From contig NZ_WTYO01000005.1 of NCBI RefSeq assembly GCF_009827515.1, positions 1-64,000 on the forward strand: 64,000 bases of DNA, given 5' to 3'. Positions within the stretch are counted from its first letter, which is position 1. Each line of letters starts with the position of its first letter. Of the stretch, positions 8,065-22,517 are shown one piece after another. The translations under genes were made by a program, and so were the position numbers. Source of the DNA: Pelagerythrobacter marinus (GTDB taxonomy: Bacteria; Pseudomonadota; Alphaproteobacteria; Sphingomonadales; Sphingomonadaceae). The notes under the pieces are model-generated. The model made no database searches, was not told where the DNA came from, and worked only from the letters and a program-made list of their open reading frames with translations.

Positions 8065-8775
8065 TCACGGGCGCGCGACGATCCAGCGCAGCGGCTGCTC
8101 GGCCGCCTCGGTCTGCAGGGCCGTGTTGGCGGTCCACAGCAGCCAGGGGCGCCCGGCATATGTCGGCTCGAACCGCGTGCGCGTCAGCCACAGGTTGCGT
8201 TCGAGCGTCCCGGCCAGGCGATAGCGATCCTCGAACCCCGGGTCGATCTTCAGGATGACGGGCTTGCCGGCATGCATCTCGATCTGGTTGATCAGCGTCA
8301 TCAGCTCGCTCTCGACCGCGGCATCGCCGACCCGCTCGGGGCAGTCGCCGGCGGTGCGGGCCAGCTCGATCGCCGGCGGCAGCAGGGTCGGGTCGCGCGG
8401 CACCATGGTCACGAAATTGGCCGATTGCCCGTCGGCCATCGTGCAGGGATCGAACCGGTGCACCGCCCCCACCTGCAGGCCCGCGGCGCGCGCGGCGGCC
8501 AGGTTGCCGCCCAGCGCCGGGTCCTGTCCCGATGCCCCGTCGCTGGCGTCGAGATAGGCGAAGCTCGCCCCCAGCGCGCGCAGGGTGCGGAAATTGACGA
8601 TCCCGTCCGCGGCCGCGACTTCCACCCCCTGGTCGGGATAGGCGGCCTCGTCCGGCCGCCAGTGGCGCATGTCCCACCACAGCCACAGCCCGCCGGCCAG
8701 CACCGCGAGCAGGACCGCGGCCGCTGCCCGCGCCCGCCAGCCGGCCCGTCCCCGCCTGCCCCTGCCTCGCGCCAT
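8065..8775 (-). CDS. GH25 (lysozyme-like) fold protein with altered catalytic residues
   Basis: A 236-residue protein: a basic N-terminus, one membrane segment (about residues 17-34), then a GH25-like domain starting GVEVAAADGIVNF. The fold signature is visible (FAYLDASDG, NLAAARAAGLQVGAVHRF, QSANFV). In active GH25 muramidases the first motif reads GVDVS and the catalytic D-x-E sits in LPPVLDLE. Here these read GVEVA (E52) and LPPAIELA (E137, A139), so all three acidic positions are changed. It may be a non-hydrolytic peptidoglycan-binding protein held in the inner membrane. It lies 10 bases after the UPF0262 gene. Confidence 0.7.
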   Translation of the reverse strand: MARGRGRRGRAGWRARAAAAVLLAVLAGGLWLWWDMRHWRPDEAAYPDQGVEVAAADGIVNFRTLRALGASFAYLDASDGASGQDPALGGNLAAARAAGLQVGAVHRFDPCTMADGQSANFVTMVPRDPTLLPPAIELARTAGDCPERVGDAAVESELMTLINQIEMHAGKPVILKIDPGFEDRYRLAGTLERNLWLTRTRFEPTYAGRPWLLWTANTALQTEAAEQPLRWIVARP

Positions 8776-8785
8776 GCCCTGCCCC

Positions 8786-9280
8786 TCAGCCCTTGATGTG
8801 AAGCACGCAGATCAGCGTGAACAGGCGCCGTGCAGTGGCGAAATCGGTTTCGACCTTGCCTTCCAGCCGTTCGAGCAGGAGCTCGGCCGCGTTGTTGTGA
8901 ATGCCGCGCCGCGCCATGTCGATCGTCTCGATCTCGGCCGGGGTCGCCTTGCGGATCGCCTGGTAATAGCTGTCGCAGATCGCGAAGTATTCGCGGATCG
9001 GGCGCCGGAACCGAGCCAGCCCCAGGACCAGCGTTTCCACCGCCTGCCCGTCCATCGTCGCGATCGCCATGGCGAGGCGGCCGTCCTGGACCGACAGCGA
9101 GAGCCGCCAGGGCCCCGAATGGCCTTTCTCCACCGCGCGCAGGGGCTTGAACGTGTTGTCCTCTATCAGGTCGTAGATCGCGACCCGCCGTTCCTGCTCC
9201 ACGTCCGGGTTGCGCCACAGGATCGTGTCCTGGTCGAGCGCGATGTGGGCGATACGCCATGATTCAGCCGGGGCGGACAT
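8786..9280 (-). CDS. UPF0262 family protein
   Basis: A 164-residue cytoplasmic protein fitting UPF0262: RIAHIALDQDTILWRNPDVEQERRVAIYDLIEDNTF near the start, the FRRPIREYFAICDSYYQAI segment in the middle, and IETIDMARRGIHNNAAELL near the end. The family is widespread in alphaproteobacteria and has no known function. It heads a minus-strand operon with the GH25-like gene and cdd, and is divergent from dnaB. Confidence 0.88.
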   Translation of the reverse strand: MSAPAESWRIAHIALDQDTILWRNPDVEQERRVAIYDLIEDNTFKPLRAVEKGHSGPWRLSLSVQDGRLAMAIATMDGQAVETLVLGLARFRRPIREYFAICDSYYQAIRKATPAEIETIDMARRGIHNNAAELLLERLEGKVETDFATARRLFTLICVLHIKG

Positions 9281-9434
9281 TGTTCAGCCGCTTTCGCAGA
9301 TGCGAAGGGGCCGGGGCAAGCCTTGTTGAACGCGCGCCGGCCGGTTCTCCCGCCGGCCTGTCCCCGCTATCCACAAGGTGCCGCGCCCCGCCCCCTCTTG
9401 CCTTCCATGCGCGGGCCTGCGCACAAGGCCGGCG

Positions 9435-10949
9435 ATGGCCGACCAAGACCTCCTCATCCGCCCCGAAACCGATGCCGCACCGGGCCGCGCGCTGCCCGCC
9501 AATATCGAGGCGGAGGCCGCCTTTCTCGGCGCCGTCCTGATCGACAACCGGGTGATCGAGGAACTGCCGGTCGCGGTGCGCCCCGAGCATTTCTTCGAAC
9601 CCGTCCACCAGCGCGTCTACGAGCGGATACTGACGCTGCTCGATCGCAACGCGGTGGTCACGCCGGTCACGCTGAAACCCTATTTCGAAGGGGACGAGGC
9701 GCTGAAGGAACTGGGCGGGATCACCTATCTCGCCCAGCTCACCGCCGACGGGCAGGGCCTGCTCGCCCCGCGCGAGCTGGCGCAGCAGATCTACGACCTG
9801 GCGCTGCTGCGCGAACTGGTCAGCGTGGGCCGCACGCTGGTCGAGGGCGCGCTCGATACCAGCGAGGACGTCGCGCCGATGGACCGGATCGCCCAGGCGG
9901 AGGCGGACCTGTTCAAGGTCGCCGAAGGCGCCTCTTCGACCAGCGAGGCCGCCAGCTTCGGCGTGGCGACCAACAAGGCGCTGGGCATGATCGAGCTGGC
10001 GATCAATTCCGGCGGCCACGTCTCGGGCAAGACGACCGGCTTCACCTCGATCAACGACAAGTGCGGCGGCCTGCACAATTCCGACCTCATCATCCTCGCC
10101 GGGCGGCCGGGCATGGGCAAGTCGTCGCTGGCGACGAACATCGCCTTCAACTGCGCCGACCGCCTGCTGCGCGACCGGCGCGACCAGATCGAGGAAGGCA
10201 AGTCGGTCGGCGCGGGCGTGGCGCTGTTCTCGCTGGAGATGAGCGCGGACCAGCTCGCCACGCGTATCCTCGCCGAACAGGCCGGCATCAGTTCCGAAGC
10301 GCTGCGCATGGGCAAGATCAGCCGCGACGATTTCCAGAAGCTGAGCTTCGCCAGCCAGCGCCTGGCCGAGCTGCCGCTGTTCATCGACGACACGCCGGCG
10401 CTGACCATCGCCGCGCTGCGGACCCGCGCGCGGCGGCTGAAGCGCAAGCACGATATCGGCCTGGTGATCGTCGACTACCTGCAGCTGTTGCAGGGCAGCG
10501 GGCGGGCGAACGACAACCGCGTGAACGAGATTTCCGAGATCAGCCGCGGGCTCAAGACCCTGGCCAAGGAACTCGACGTGCCGGTGATCGCGCTCTCGCA
10601 GCTCAGCCGCGCGGTCGAACAGCGCGACGACAAGCGCCCGATGCTGTCGGACCTGCGCGAATCGGGCTCGATCGAGCAGGACGCCGACATGGTCTGGTTC
10701 ATCTACCGCGAGGACTATTACGTCGCCGCGCGCGAGCCGAAGCGCCCGGTCGAAAGCGACGATGCCAAAGTCCACGAGGCCCATGCCGCCTGGGCCAGCG
10801 AGATGGAGCGGGTCTTCGGCCTGGCCGAGCTGATCGTGGCGAAGCAGCGGCACGGCGCGACCGGCAAGGTCCGGCTGCGCTTCGAACCGCGGATCACGCG
10901 CTTCTCCGACCTCGCGGAAGAGGACCGGCGGACCGGCGAATACGACTGA
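9435..10949 (+). CDS. dnaB: replicative DNA helicase
   Basis: A 504-residue DnaB. The N-terminal domain (PANIEAEAAFLGAVLID) is followed by the RecA-like motor: Walker A AGRPGMGKSS near residue 222, the LFSLEMSADQLATRIL motif, Walker B VIVDYLQLLQG, and SRAVEQRDDKRPMLSDLRESGSIEQDAD. It unwinds DNA at the fork as a hexamer. The start at 9435 (MADQDLLIRP) was chosen over an upstream in-frame ATG at 9378, whose extra residues are not family-like. No intein is visible in the motor domain. Confidence 0.95.
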   Translation: MADQDLLIRPETDAAPGRALPANIEAEAAFLGAVLIDNRVIEELPVAVRPEHFFEPVHQRVYERILTLLDRNAVVTPVTLKPYFEGDEALKELGGITYLAQLTADGQGLLAPRELAQQIYDLALLRELVSVGRTLVEGALDTSEDVAPMDRIAQAEADLFKVAEGASSTSEAASFGVATNKALGMIELAINSGGHVSGKTTGFTSINDKCGGLHNSDLIILAGRPGMGKSSLATNIAFNCADRLLRDRRDQIEEGKSVGAGVALFSLEMSADQLATRILAEQAGISSEALRMGKISRDDFQKLSFASQRLAELPLFIDDTPALTIAALRTRARRLKRKHDIGLVIVDYLQLLQGSGRANDNRVNEISEISRGLKTLAKELDVPVIALSQLSRAVEQRDDKRPMLSDLRESGSIEQDADMVWFIYREDYYVAAREPKRPVESDDAKVHEAHAAWASEMERVFGLAELIVAKQRHGATGKVRLRFEPRITRFSDLAEEDRRTGEYD

Positions 10950-10983
10950 CCGCGCGGATCGCGAGGCCCGTCGCGCCGCCCGC

Positions 10984-12183
10984 CTAGAGGCCGAGGTTGA
11001 GCCGCCGGGTCACCGTGTAGTCCACCACCGAGACCAGCAGCCAGCCGAGGTTCCAGCGGACCCGGTTGAACAGGGTCGCGCGCGACTTGTGCAGCGCAGG
11101 CGTGATCGGCTGCGAGCCGGCGATATGCAGCGACACGAACTCGCGCATCCGCTCCGCCAGGGCGGCATCGCGGATCTGCAGCATCAGCTCGAGGTTCAGG
11201 TAGAGGCTGCGCATGTCGAAATTGGCGCTGCCGACATAGACCACGTCGTCGAGGACGATCAGCTTGGTGTGCAGGCGGCAGGCGTCGAATTCCCAGATTC
11301 GCGCGCGCTTGCGCAGCAGGTAGTCGTAGAGCGAGCGCGAGGCGCCGATGGTCGCCCCGTTGTCGCTGCGCCCGGCCATGACGAGCCGCGTCTCGCCCCG
11401 CGCCGCGATCCGCCCGATACGTCGCAGCAGGTGCGGCGGGGGGGAGAAATAGGCCATCAGCATGTCGAGCTTCTGCGCCTGCAGCAGGTCTTCGCCGACC
11501 TGCCGCGCCCAGGTCGAAAGGCCGCGCGTCGGCCCGCCGACCAGCCAGCGGGCCGCGCCGTTCGACCAGTCCCAGCTCTTCACCGCGCGGCGGATGCTGC
11601 GGAACGTGCCGTCGTCCAGCTCGCTCCAGTCGGCCAGCCGCGCGAACCAGTCCACAAGCCCGCCGACCGCGTCCCCCTCGATACCGATCGCGAGATCGTT
11701 CCACCCGTCCTCGCCGGTCGCGGCGAAATAGGAATCGGCGATGTTGAACCCGCCGAACATCGCGCGCGCGTCGTCGGCGATCACGATCTTCTGGTGGTTG
11801 CGGATCAGGTAGCGGTGGCTCCAGCGCGGGCTGAACCAGCGGACACGGCCGCCGGCCGCGCTCAAGGGCGCGAAGAAGCCCTCCCCCGCGTCGGCCCCGA
11901 ACGAATCGAGCAGGAGCGTCACGGCCACGCCCCGGCCCGCCGCATCGACCAGGGCATCGCGCAAGGCGGTGCCGATCGCGTCTTCCTCGTAGATGTAGAA
12001 CGACAGCTTGACCGAGGCCTGCGCCTGCCGGATCATCGCCAGCAGGGCCTCGCGCCGGGCGGGGCCAGCCGGGTAGAACGTCAGCGCCTGGCCGCCGGCC
12101 CGGGCGGTGAACGGGTCCGGCGGGGTGAAGCCGGGGCGATCTGCATCGCTGCAACTGGGGTCCGCACCGGGCATGACCGGCAT
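10984..12183 (-). CDS. phospholipase D-family cardiolipin synthase (ClsB-like)
   Basis: A 399-residue protein with two HKD motifs: NHQKIVIADD (H130, K132, D137) and LHTKLIVLDD (H304, K306, D311), each followed by a GGFN or GSANFD element. There are no N-terminal transmembrane helices, as in ClsB-type enzymes. It probably makes cardiolipin from phosphatidylglycerol or phosphatidylethanolamine at the inner membrane. It converges on dnaB and is divergent from rpoZ. A related PLD-family phosphatidyltransferase function cannot be excluded. Confidence 0.85.
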   Translation of the reverse strand: MPVMPGADPSCSDADRPGFTPPDPFTARAGGQALTFYPAGPARREALLAMIRQAQASVKLSFYIYEEDAIGTALRDALVDAAGRGVAVTLLLDSFGADAGEGFFAPLSAAGGRVRWFSPRWSHRYLIRNHQKIVIADDARAMFGGFNIADSYFAATGEDGWNDLAIGIEGDAVGGLVDWFARLADWSELDDGTFRSIRRAVKSWDWSNGAARWLVGGPTRGLSTWARQVGEDLLQAQKLDMLMAYFSPPPHLLRRIGRIAARGETRLVMAGRSDNGATIGASRSLYDYLLRKRARIWEFDACRLHTKLIVLDDVVYVGSANFDMRSLYLNLELMLQIRDAALAERMREFVSLHIAGSQPITPALHKSRATLFNRVRWNLGWLLVSVVDYTVTRRLNLGL

Positions 12184-12213
12184 GTAGGCGTGCCCGGTCC
12201 GCGGCGCAAATCC

Positions 12214-12242
12214 TTGACTCTCGCGCCCCGAACGCCTAGCTG
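12214..12242 (+). promoter_or_regulatory. candidate sigma-70 promoter for rpoZ
   Basis: TTGACT (12214-12219), a 17-base spacer and TAGCTG (12237-12242) sit 40 bases upstream of the rpoZ start. The -35 box is good and the -10 box is poor by E. coli standards, though alphaproteobacterial promoters are often weak at -10. Confidence 0.4.
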
Positions 12243-12281
12243 GCGCCCTTTCCGTAAACCCGTTTGCTACCGGAGTGCCAT

Positions 12282-12626
12282 ATGGCGCGCGTTACCGTCG
12301 AAGATTGCGTCGACAAGGTTCCCAACCGTTTCGATCTCGTCCTGCTTTCCGCGCAGCGCGCGCGTGAAATCTCCGGCGGGGCGGAGCTGACCGTCGACCG
12401 CGACCGCGACAAGAACCCGGTCGTCGCCCTGCGCGAGATCGCCGAACAGACGATCAAGCCGAAAGACCTCAACGAATCGCTGGTCCTGAACCTGCAGAAG
12501 ATCCTGCCGGACGACGAGGACGAGGCGGACGAGGTCGGCTCGCTCAGCCAGTCGGCCGAGGCGCTGCGGATCACCGCGTCGGCCCCCGCCCGCTCGACCT
12601 CGATCGGGGCGGACTACGAAGGCTGA
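12282..12626 (+). CDS. rpoZ: RNA polymerase omega subunit
   Basis: A 114-residue protein starting [20 protein letters not shown], then [35 protein letters not shown]. This is the classic omega sequence that clamps the beta' C-terminus during polymerase assembly. The C-terminal acidic tail ([12 protein letters not shown]) is typical of alphaproteobacteria. The start at 12282 removes six non-family residues from a longer frame. A weak hairpin follows at 12683-12711. Confidence 0.95.
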   Translation: MARVTVEDCVDKVPNRFDLVLLSAQRAREISGGAELTVDRDRDKNPVVALREIAEQTIKPKDLNESLVLNLQKILPDDEDEADEVGSLSQSAEALRITASAPARSTSIGADYEG

Positions 12627-12682
12627 TCGCCCGCCCGCGCCGCGCGGGCCGCGATCGTTCCTGCAGTCGCGAAACAGACCGG

Positions 12683-12711
12683 ACGGCGGCAGCTAACCCC
12701 TGCCGCCGTTT
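12683..12711 (+). terminator. probable terminator downstream of rpoZ
   Basis: Perfect 10-base arms ACGGCGGCAG and CTGCCGCCGT flank an 8-base loop and are followed by only a few T residues. It lies between rpoZ and the convergent gltD and could serve as a weak intrinsic terminator. Confidence 0.5.
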
Positions 12712-12780
12712 ATGCATGGGCGGAACCTATTCGCCAGCCGGCGGCGCGGCACCTTCCCCGGGCGCTGCGCCGGCGCCGGG

Positions 12781-14217
12781 TCAGCGGGGCAGGTCGCTCG
12801 CGCCCATCAGGGCCTCGTCCACCGCGCGGGCGCACTGGCGCCCCTCGCGGATCGCCCAGACGACCAGGCTCTGCCCGCGGCGCATGTCGCCGCACGAGAA
12901 CACGCCCGGCTCGCTGGTCGCATAAGTGCGCGTGTCGGCCGCGACATTGCCGCGATCGTCCAGCGCGACCCCGGCCCGGTCGAGCAGGCCGCGCCGCTTC
13001 GGCCCGGTGAACCCCATGGCCAGCAGGATGAGATCGGCCGGCAGGGTGAACGTGCTGCCTTCGATCTCCTGCATCCGGCCGTCGCGCCATTCGACCCGCA
13101 CGCATTCCAGGCCGACGACATCGCCCCCCTCGGCCACGACCCGGCGGGCGAGGACCGACCAGTCGCGCTCCACCCCTTCCTCGTGGCTCGACGACGTGCG
13201 CAGCTTGAGCGGCCAGTCCGGCCAGGTCAGCGCCTTGTCTTCCTTTTCCGGCGGGCGGGGCATGATTTCCAGCTGGGTGACGCTCTTGGCGCCCTGGCGG
13301 TTGCTGGTGCCGACGCAGTCACTGCCGGTGTCGCCGCCGCCGATCACGATCACGTGCTTGCCGGTCGCGGTCAGCGTGCCGCGCGGGGCGGCGCGCACTT
13401 CGTCGTCGCCGGCGTTGCGCTTGTTCTGCTGGGTCAGGAATTCCATCGCCAGCCGCACGCCGGGCAGCTCCGCCCCGGGAATGTCGAGCTTGCGCGCCTC
13501 TTCCGCGCCGCCGGCGAGGACGACCGTATCGAAGTTCTCGCGCAGGGCGGAAAAGGACACTTCGACCCCGATCTCGCTGCTCGTGCGGAACTGGACGCCC
13601 TCGGCCTCCATCTGCACCGCGCGGCGGTTGATCAGGTGCTTTTCCATCTTGAAGTCGGGAATGCCGTAACGCAGCAGGCCGCCGATCCGGTCGGCCTTCT
13701 CGAACACGGTCACCGCGTGGCCGGCGCGCGCCAGCTGCTGGGCGCAGGCCAGCCCGGCCGGGCCGCTGCCGATTACCGCGACCGACTTGCCGGTGGGCCG
13801 CGCGGGCACTTGCGGCTTGATCCAGCCTTCCTTCCACCCGCGGTCGACGATCGCGCATTCGATCGACTTGATCGTCACCGGCTGGTCGGTGATGTTCAGC
13901 GTGCAGGCGGCCTCGCACGGGGCCGGGCAGACGCGCCCGGTGAACTCGGGGAAGTTGTTGGTCGAATGGAGCATGTCGAGCGCACGCTTCCAGTCCGCCT
14001 CGTAGACGAGGTGGTTCCAGTCGGGGATCAGGTTGTTCACCGGGCAGCCGGTGTGACAGTAGGGGATGCCGCAGTTCATGCAGCGCGCCGCCTGGTTGCG
14101 CAGCTTCCCTTCGGGCAGGGCGTGGACGAACTCGTTGTAATGCGCGAGGCGCTCGGCCGGGTCGGCCGACGCACGGTCCTCGCGCTCGAATTCCAGGAAA
14201 CCTGTTTCCTTACCCAT
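12781..14217 (-). CDS. gltD: glutamate synthase (NADPH) small subunit
   Basis: A 478-residue flavoprotein. N-terminal cysteines [14 protein letters not shown] (near residues 46-59) and CPAPCEAAC bind Fe-S clusters; [13 protein letters not shown] binds FAD and [12 protein letters not shown] binds NADPH. It feeds electrons from NADPH to GltB for glutamine + 2-oxoglutarate to 2 glutamate. The start at 14217 ([14 protein letters not shown]) matches GltD and drops a 53-residue unrelated extension of the open frame. It follows gltB by 55 bases in a two-gene operon. Confidence 0.95.
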   Translation of the reverse strand: MGKETGFLEFEREDRASADPAERLAHYNEFVHALPEGKLRNQAARCMNCGIPYCHTGCPVNNLIPDWNHLVYEADWKRALDMLHSTNNFPEFTGRVCPAPCEAACTLNITDQPVTIKSIECAIVDRGWKEGWIKPQVPARPTGKSVAVIGSGPAGLACAQQLARAGHAVTVFEKADRIGGLLRYGIPDFKMEKHLINRRAVQMEAEGVQFRTSSEIGVEVSFSALRENFDTVVLAGGAEEARKLDIPGAELPGVRLAMEFLTQQNKRNAGDDEVRAAPRGTLTATGKHVIVIGGGDTGSDCVGTSNRQGAKSVTQLEIMPRPPEKEDKALTWPDWPLKLRTSSSHEEGVERDWSVLARRVVAEGGDVVGLECVRVEWRDGRMQEIEGSTFTLPADLILLAMGFTGPKRRGLLDRAGVALDDRGNVAADTRTYATSEPGVFSCGDMRRGQSLVVWAIREGRQCARAVDEALMGASDLPR

Positions 14218-14272
14218 GGCGGTTACATCCAGTTCGTTCGGTGGGAGGCGGCGTTTCGCGCGGCGCGGGCGA

Positions 14273-18952
<4,680 letters not shown>

Positions 18953-19172
18953 CCAGTAAACCCCGTTCTGTCAGGTGCCGAAGCGCGTACCCCTTTGGCC
19001 CCTTCGGCAATGAAGCGCGTATTTCGCCACGCGAACGCGCACGAAAATTGTCGCGAAGGCGCTTAATGCAGATTGGAACGGCATTTTGCAACTGCACAGG
19101 GGCGCGCATAGGTATTAGTTATTCTTGCGCTTACGAAAGCGACCGCGCCCGGTTTACCCGTGGGGCGGGGGT

Positions 19173-21155
19173 TCAGGCGGCTCCGCTAAGCCGCTGCAAC
19201 TTCTGCAAAGCTTCGCGCAGGGCGCGCTCAGCCTGGGCTTCGTCGAGCGGCTCGCGGCGAGCCGTCCCGGCCCCTTCGGCATCGCCTGCCGGGGCGTCGA
19301 ACGGGCGCCGCTGCGGCGGGGCCGGCGGGGCGCCCGGCTCGCGCGCGGGGCCGTCGGCGGCCGGGGTCGCGCGGCGATCCTCCTGGCCGGGAAAGACCAC
19401 CACCGGTTCGGGCAGGTCGTTGTCCTCCGCGTCTTCGATCCGCACGAATTCCCGTTCGCGCGGGCCGCGACGAATGTCGAGCAGCGAACCGCAGCCGTCC
19501 TCGGCCGCGATCGCATCGTTGCCGGCAAAGCCGGCGTCCCCGTCGCCTTCCTCTCCGTCGATCGCGTCGTCGCCGGCAACCGGGGCGGCGGCTTCCGGCC
19601 CGGGTGCCGGGCGGTCGAACGCGCGCGCCTGGCGCGAGAGCGGCAGGGTGAGCGCGAGATCGGCCTCCTCGTTCTCGGCGGCGTCGCCTTCGTCCCCGTC
19701 GTGCGCCTCGGGGTCGAAGGCAAGCGGGCGCAGCGCGGCCGGCACCGAGGGCGGTGCGGCGAAAGCCCGCGGCTCGGCCAGCACCTCTCCCTCGGCATCC
19801 TCTTCACGCGCGCCTTCGGGAGAGGACGCTTCCTCGGCCGCGGTAACAGGCGCAGGCGCTTCCTCGGCCGCGACCGGGGCGGCCTCGACAGCCGGATCGT
19901 CCGTCGTCGCGTCAGCGGCGAAGGCAACGCGGGTGGCCGGGGCGGTGGCGGGCTCGAGGCGCGGCGCTTCCTCGGCGGCCACGCCCAGGTCGGGGACATA
20001 GCGGCTCGGGCTCTCGGCCGGCGCATCGGCCGGTGCCCGCGCCGCGGCGGCAGCCTCTTGCTCGCGGCGGGCCGCGCGTTGCAGCGACTGCGCGAAGCGG
20101 TCCACCAGTTCGGCGATCGACAGCTCGGCCAGCGCGCCTTCCGGCGGGGCCTCGTCCGCTTCCGGATCTTCGGCCGCGGCAATCTCTTCGGTCACGGCAG
20201 GATCGTCGCCTGCGTCCGCGAACGCGGCAGAGGGCAGGCCTGCGAACGGTTGGTCGGCCGGCTCCGCCAGGTTCGGCCGGTCCGCCTCATCCGCGTCGTC
20301 CGCCTCGGCCACGTCGACCTCGGCGTCGGCGACCGGATCCGCGTGGAACGCCGGCGGCGCGGCGCGGGGGGCATCGAAGGGGCGCGCCCCTTCGGCCGGC
20401 TGTTCGGACGGCATCGCGGCGAAGGGCCCGGGCACTTCGGCCGCCGGCTGCGGCTCCGCCTCGAGCGCTTCGGCCGGCTCGGGTTCGGGAGCCGGCATCA
20501 TGTCCGCCGCGGGCTGCGCGGCATCCTGGTCGGCGAAAACGGCGAGGTCGAGCGCGTCGGGCGCCTCCTCTGCCGGCACGTCGTCCACCGGGGTCGCGAG
20601 CTCGGGGGCCAGCGCGACCGGTTCTTCGGCGCCCGGCAGGTCCGCCCGGTCGAGCAGCTCGCTCGGCCCGCTTTCGTCGGTCACGGCCAGGGCGCGGCGG
20701 CGGCCCGGGGCAGGCGCCGAGGAAGGCGCGGGGCGCGGGGCCTCGATCGGCTCGTCGAAGCTTTCCACGCCCAGTTCCTCGCGCGCGGAGATCGGCCGTT
20801 TGGCAGCCTCGTCGCGGCGCGTCGAGGCCGGCTGCGCCCGCCGGCGCGCGGCCGGGCGGGTCGCCCCCTGGGCGGCCACGACCTTGCGGGCGATGTACAG
20901 CCCGGCAACGACGCCGAGCGCGGCAAAGACGAGCGCGATGAGAATGCGCGCCGTCACCCCCAGCGGGGGCGCGGCGGCGGGAACCGCGGCGGCGAGGCCG
21001 GTCGCCTCGGCCAGTGCTTCGAACAGGGCCACCGGGAGGACGAGGCTGCCGATCCCCAGCAAGGCCGCGAACCATAGCGCGACGATGGCCGGGAAAACCG
21101 GGTGCTGGCTGATCGGAACCTGGCTGGCGGTCTGGCCCTGGTCTTTGGCTGCCAC
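19173..21155 (-). CDS. membrane-anchored acidic low-complexity protein of unknown function
   Basis: A 660-residue protein not assigned to a family. Two hydrophobic helices occupy residues 23-50 and 64-88, then a short basic Arg-rich stretch (RPAARRRAQPASTRR). Most of the remaining roughly 550 residues are rich in Ala, Glu, Asp and Pro and look disordered. Short structured islands are visible: LAELSIAELVDRFAQSLQRAARREQ near the middle, a segment around CGSLLDIRRGPREREF, and a C-terminal amphipathic helix with RALREALQKLQRLSG. The helices suggest a cytoplasmic tail tethered to the inner membrane. It may be envelope or cell-cycle related, but no function can be stated. Confidence 0.65.
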   Translation of the reverse strand: MAAKDQGQTASQVPISQHPVFPAIVALWFAALLGIGSLVLPVALFEALAEATGLAAAVPAAAPPLGVTARILIALVFAALGVVAGLYIARKVVAAQGATRPAARRRAQPASTRRDEAAKRPISAREELGVESFDEPIEAPRPAPSSAPAPGRRRALAVTDESGPSELLDRADLPGAEEPVALAPELATPVDDVPAEEAPDALDLAVFADQDAAQPAADMMPAPEPEPAEALEAEPQPAAEVPGPFAAMPSEQPAEGARPFDAPRAAPPAFHADPVADAEVDVAEADDADEADRPNLAEPADQPFAGLPSAAFADAGDDPAVTEEIAAAEDPEADEAPPEGALAELSIAELVDRFAQSLQRAARREQEAAAAARAPADAPAESPSRYVPDLGVAAEEAPRLEPATAPATRVAFAADATTDDPAVEAAPVAAEEAPAPVTAAEEASSPEGAREEDAEGEVLAEPRAFAAPPSVPAALRPLAFDPEAHDGDEGDAAENEEADLALTLPLSRQARAFDRPAPGPEAAAPVAGDDAIDGEEGDGDAGFAGNDAIAAEDGCGSLLDIRRGPREREFVRIEDAEDNDLPEPVVVFPGQEDRRATPAADGPAREPGAPPAPPQRRPFDAPAGDAEGAGTARREPLDEAQAERALREALQKLQRLSGAA

Positions 21156-21188
21156 TGTATCACTTCCCCGTTGCGCGGGCGGCCTGCC

Positions 21189-22415
21189 TCAGGCGGCAGG
21201 CACCTGCCCATTCGGCACAGGGGCTATCAGCCGATGGTAAACGTCTTGATAACGCCTGACGTTGCGGCCCCAGTCGTGATGCGCGGCAACGTGTTCGCGC
21301 GCCCGCTCGCGCATGGCATCCCACCCGGCCCGGTCGCGCAGCAATGCCGCCAGGGCATCGGCGCAGGCGGCCGGGTCGTCCGGTGGAAACAGGGTGCCGG
21401 TTTCGCCGTCGTCGATCAGTTCGCGGTGCCCGCCGACGTCGGACGCGGCGACGAGCCGGCCCTGCGCCATCGCCTCCAGCGGCTTGAGCGGGGTGACGAG
21501 ATCGGTCAGCCGGCTTTTCTTGCGCGGATAGGCGAGCACGTCGATCAACGCGTAGTACCGCTCCACCTCATCGTGGGGCACGCGGCCGGCGAAGCGGATC
21601 CCCCCGGCCGCCGGGCTGCGGGCGGCCTGGGCGCGCAGGGCCGTGTCCATCGGACCGCCGCCGACCAGCAGCAGGCGCGCACCTGGCACGCTTTCGCGCA
21701 GGCGGGGCATGGCCGCGACAAGATCGTCCAGCCCCTCGTAATCGTAGAAGCTGCCGACGAAGCCGATCACCGGGCCTTCGCCCAGCCCCAGCCGCGCGGC
21801 CAGCGCCGGGTCGCGGACCGGCGGGTCGCCGAACAGCGACAGGTCCACCCCGTTGGGCGAGAGCGCGATCTTCTCCCCCGGCACCCCGCGCGCGACCAGG
21901 TCGTCGCGCAACCCGCGGCAGATCGTGAAGACCGCGTCGGCGCCCGCCACGGCCCGGTCTTCCAGCGCGCGCGTCAGGCGATATTTCAGCGAGCCTTCGC
22001 GCCCCGTGCCGTTGCCGACCGCCGCGTCTTCCCAGAAGGCGCGGATTTCGTAGACCAGCGGGATCGCGTGGCGGCGCGCCGAACGCAGCGCGGCCAGCCC
22101 GCACAGCGCCGGCGAATGGGCATGGATCACGTCGGGCTGCCAGTCCTCGATCGCGCGGTCGATCGCGTCGGCCAGGCAGCCGATCTCGCGCCATTCGCGC
22201 AGCCCCGGCGGGCCGGAGGGGCGGCCCGGCGTGCGCAGGAAGGTCAGCCCGTCGATCGTTTCGACCGGCGGCCCTTCGGCCGCGTGGCGCTGGCCGGTAA
22301 TGGCCCGCACCGTCATGCCGGCCCTTTGCTGGCTCTTCAGGATCGCGCGCGTGCGGAAGGTGTAGCCACTGTGCAGCGGCAGCGAATGGTCGAGAACGTG
22401 GAGCACCCGTGTCAT
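21189..22415 (-). CDS. glycosyltransferase, exosortase A (PEP-CTERM) system-associated
   Basis: A 408-residue GT4-type (GT-B fold) transferase. It begins MTRVLHVLDHSLPLHSGYTF, which is characteristic of the XrtA-associated glycosyltransferase family (TIGR04063-like). The C-terminal domain has VIGFVGSFYDYEGLD and the nucleotide-sugar site TPLKPLEAMAQGRLVAASDVGG. It probably adds a sugar during exopolysaccharide synthesis linked to exosortase A. ATG 22415 was preferred to the upstream GTG at 22433 because GGGGACC precedes it. It is divergent from the two ligase-cluster genes. Confidence 0.82.
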   Translation of the reverse strand: MTRVLHVLDHSLPLHSGYTFRTRAILKSQQRAGMTVRAITGQRHAAEGPPVETIDGLTFLRTPGRPSGPPGLREWREIGCLADAIDRAIEDWQPDVIHAHSPALCGLAALRSARRHAIPLVYEIRAFWEDAAVGNGTGREGSLKYRLTRALEDRAVAGADAVFTICRGLRDDLVARGVPGEKIALSPNGVDLSLFGDPPVRDPALAARLGLGEGPVIGFVGSFYDYEGLDDLVAAMPRLRESVPGARLLLVGGGPMDTALRAQAARSPAAGGIRFAGRVPHDEVERYYALIDVLAYPRKKSRLTDLVTPLKPLEAMAQGRLVAASDVGGHRELIDDGETGTLFPPDDPAACADALAALLRDRAGWDAMRERAREHVAAHHDWGRNVRRYQDVYHRLIAPVPNGQVPAA

Positions 22416-22517
22416 CGCCAGGTCCCCTGCCACAGCAAGCTTAACGGCGCGTCAACCGCCCGCTGCTAGACCGCCCGGCAGCGCCCCCGACGTGCGCATT
22501 GCAAGGCATCTTCTGGT

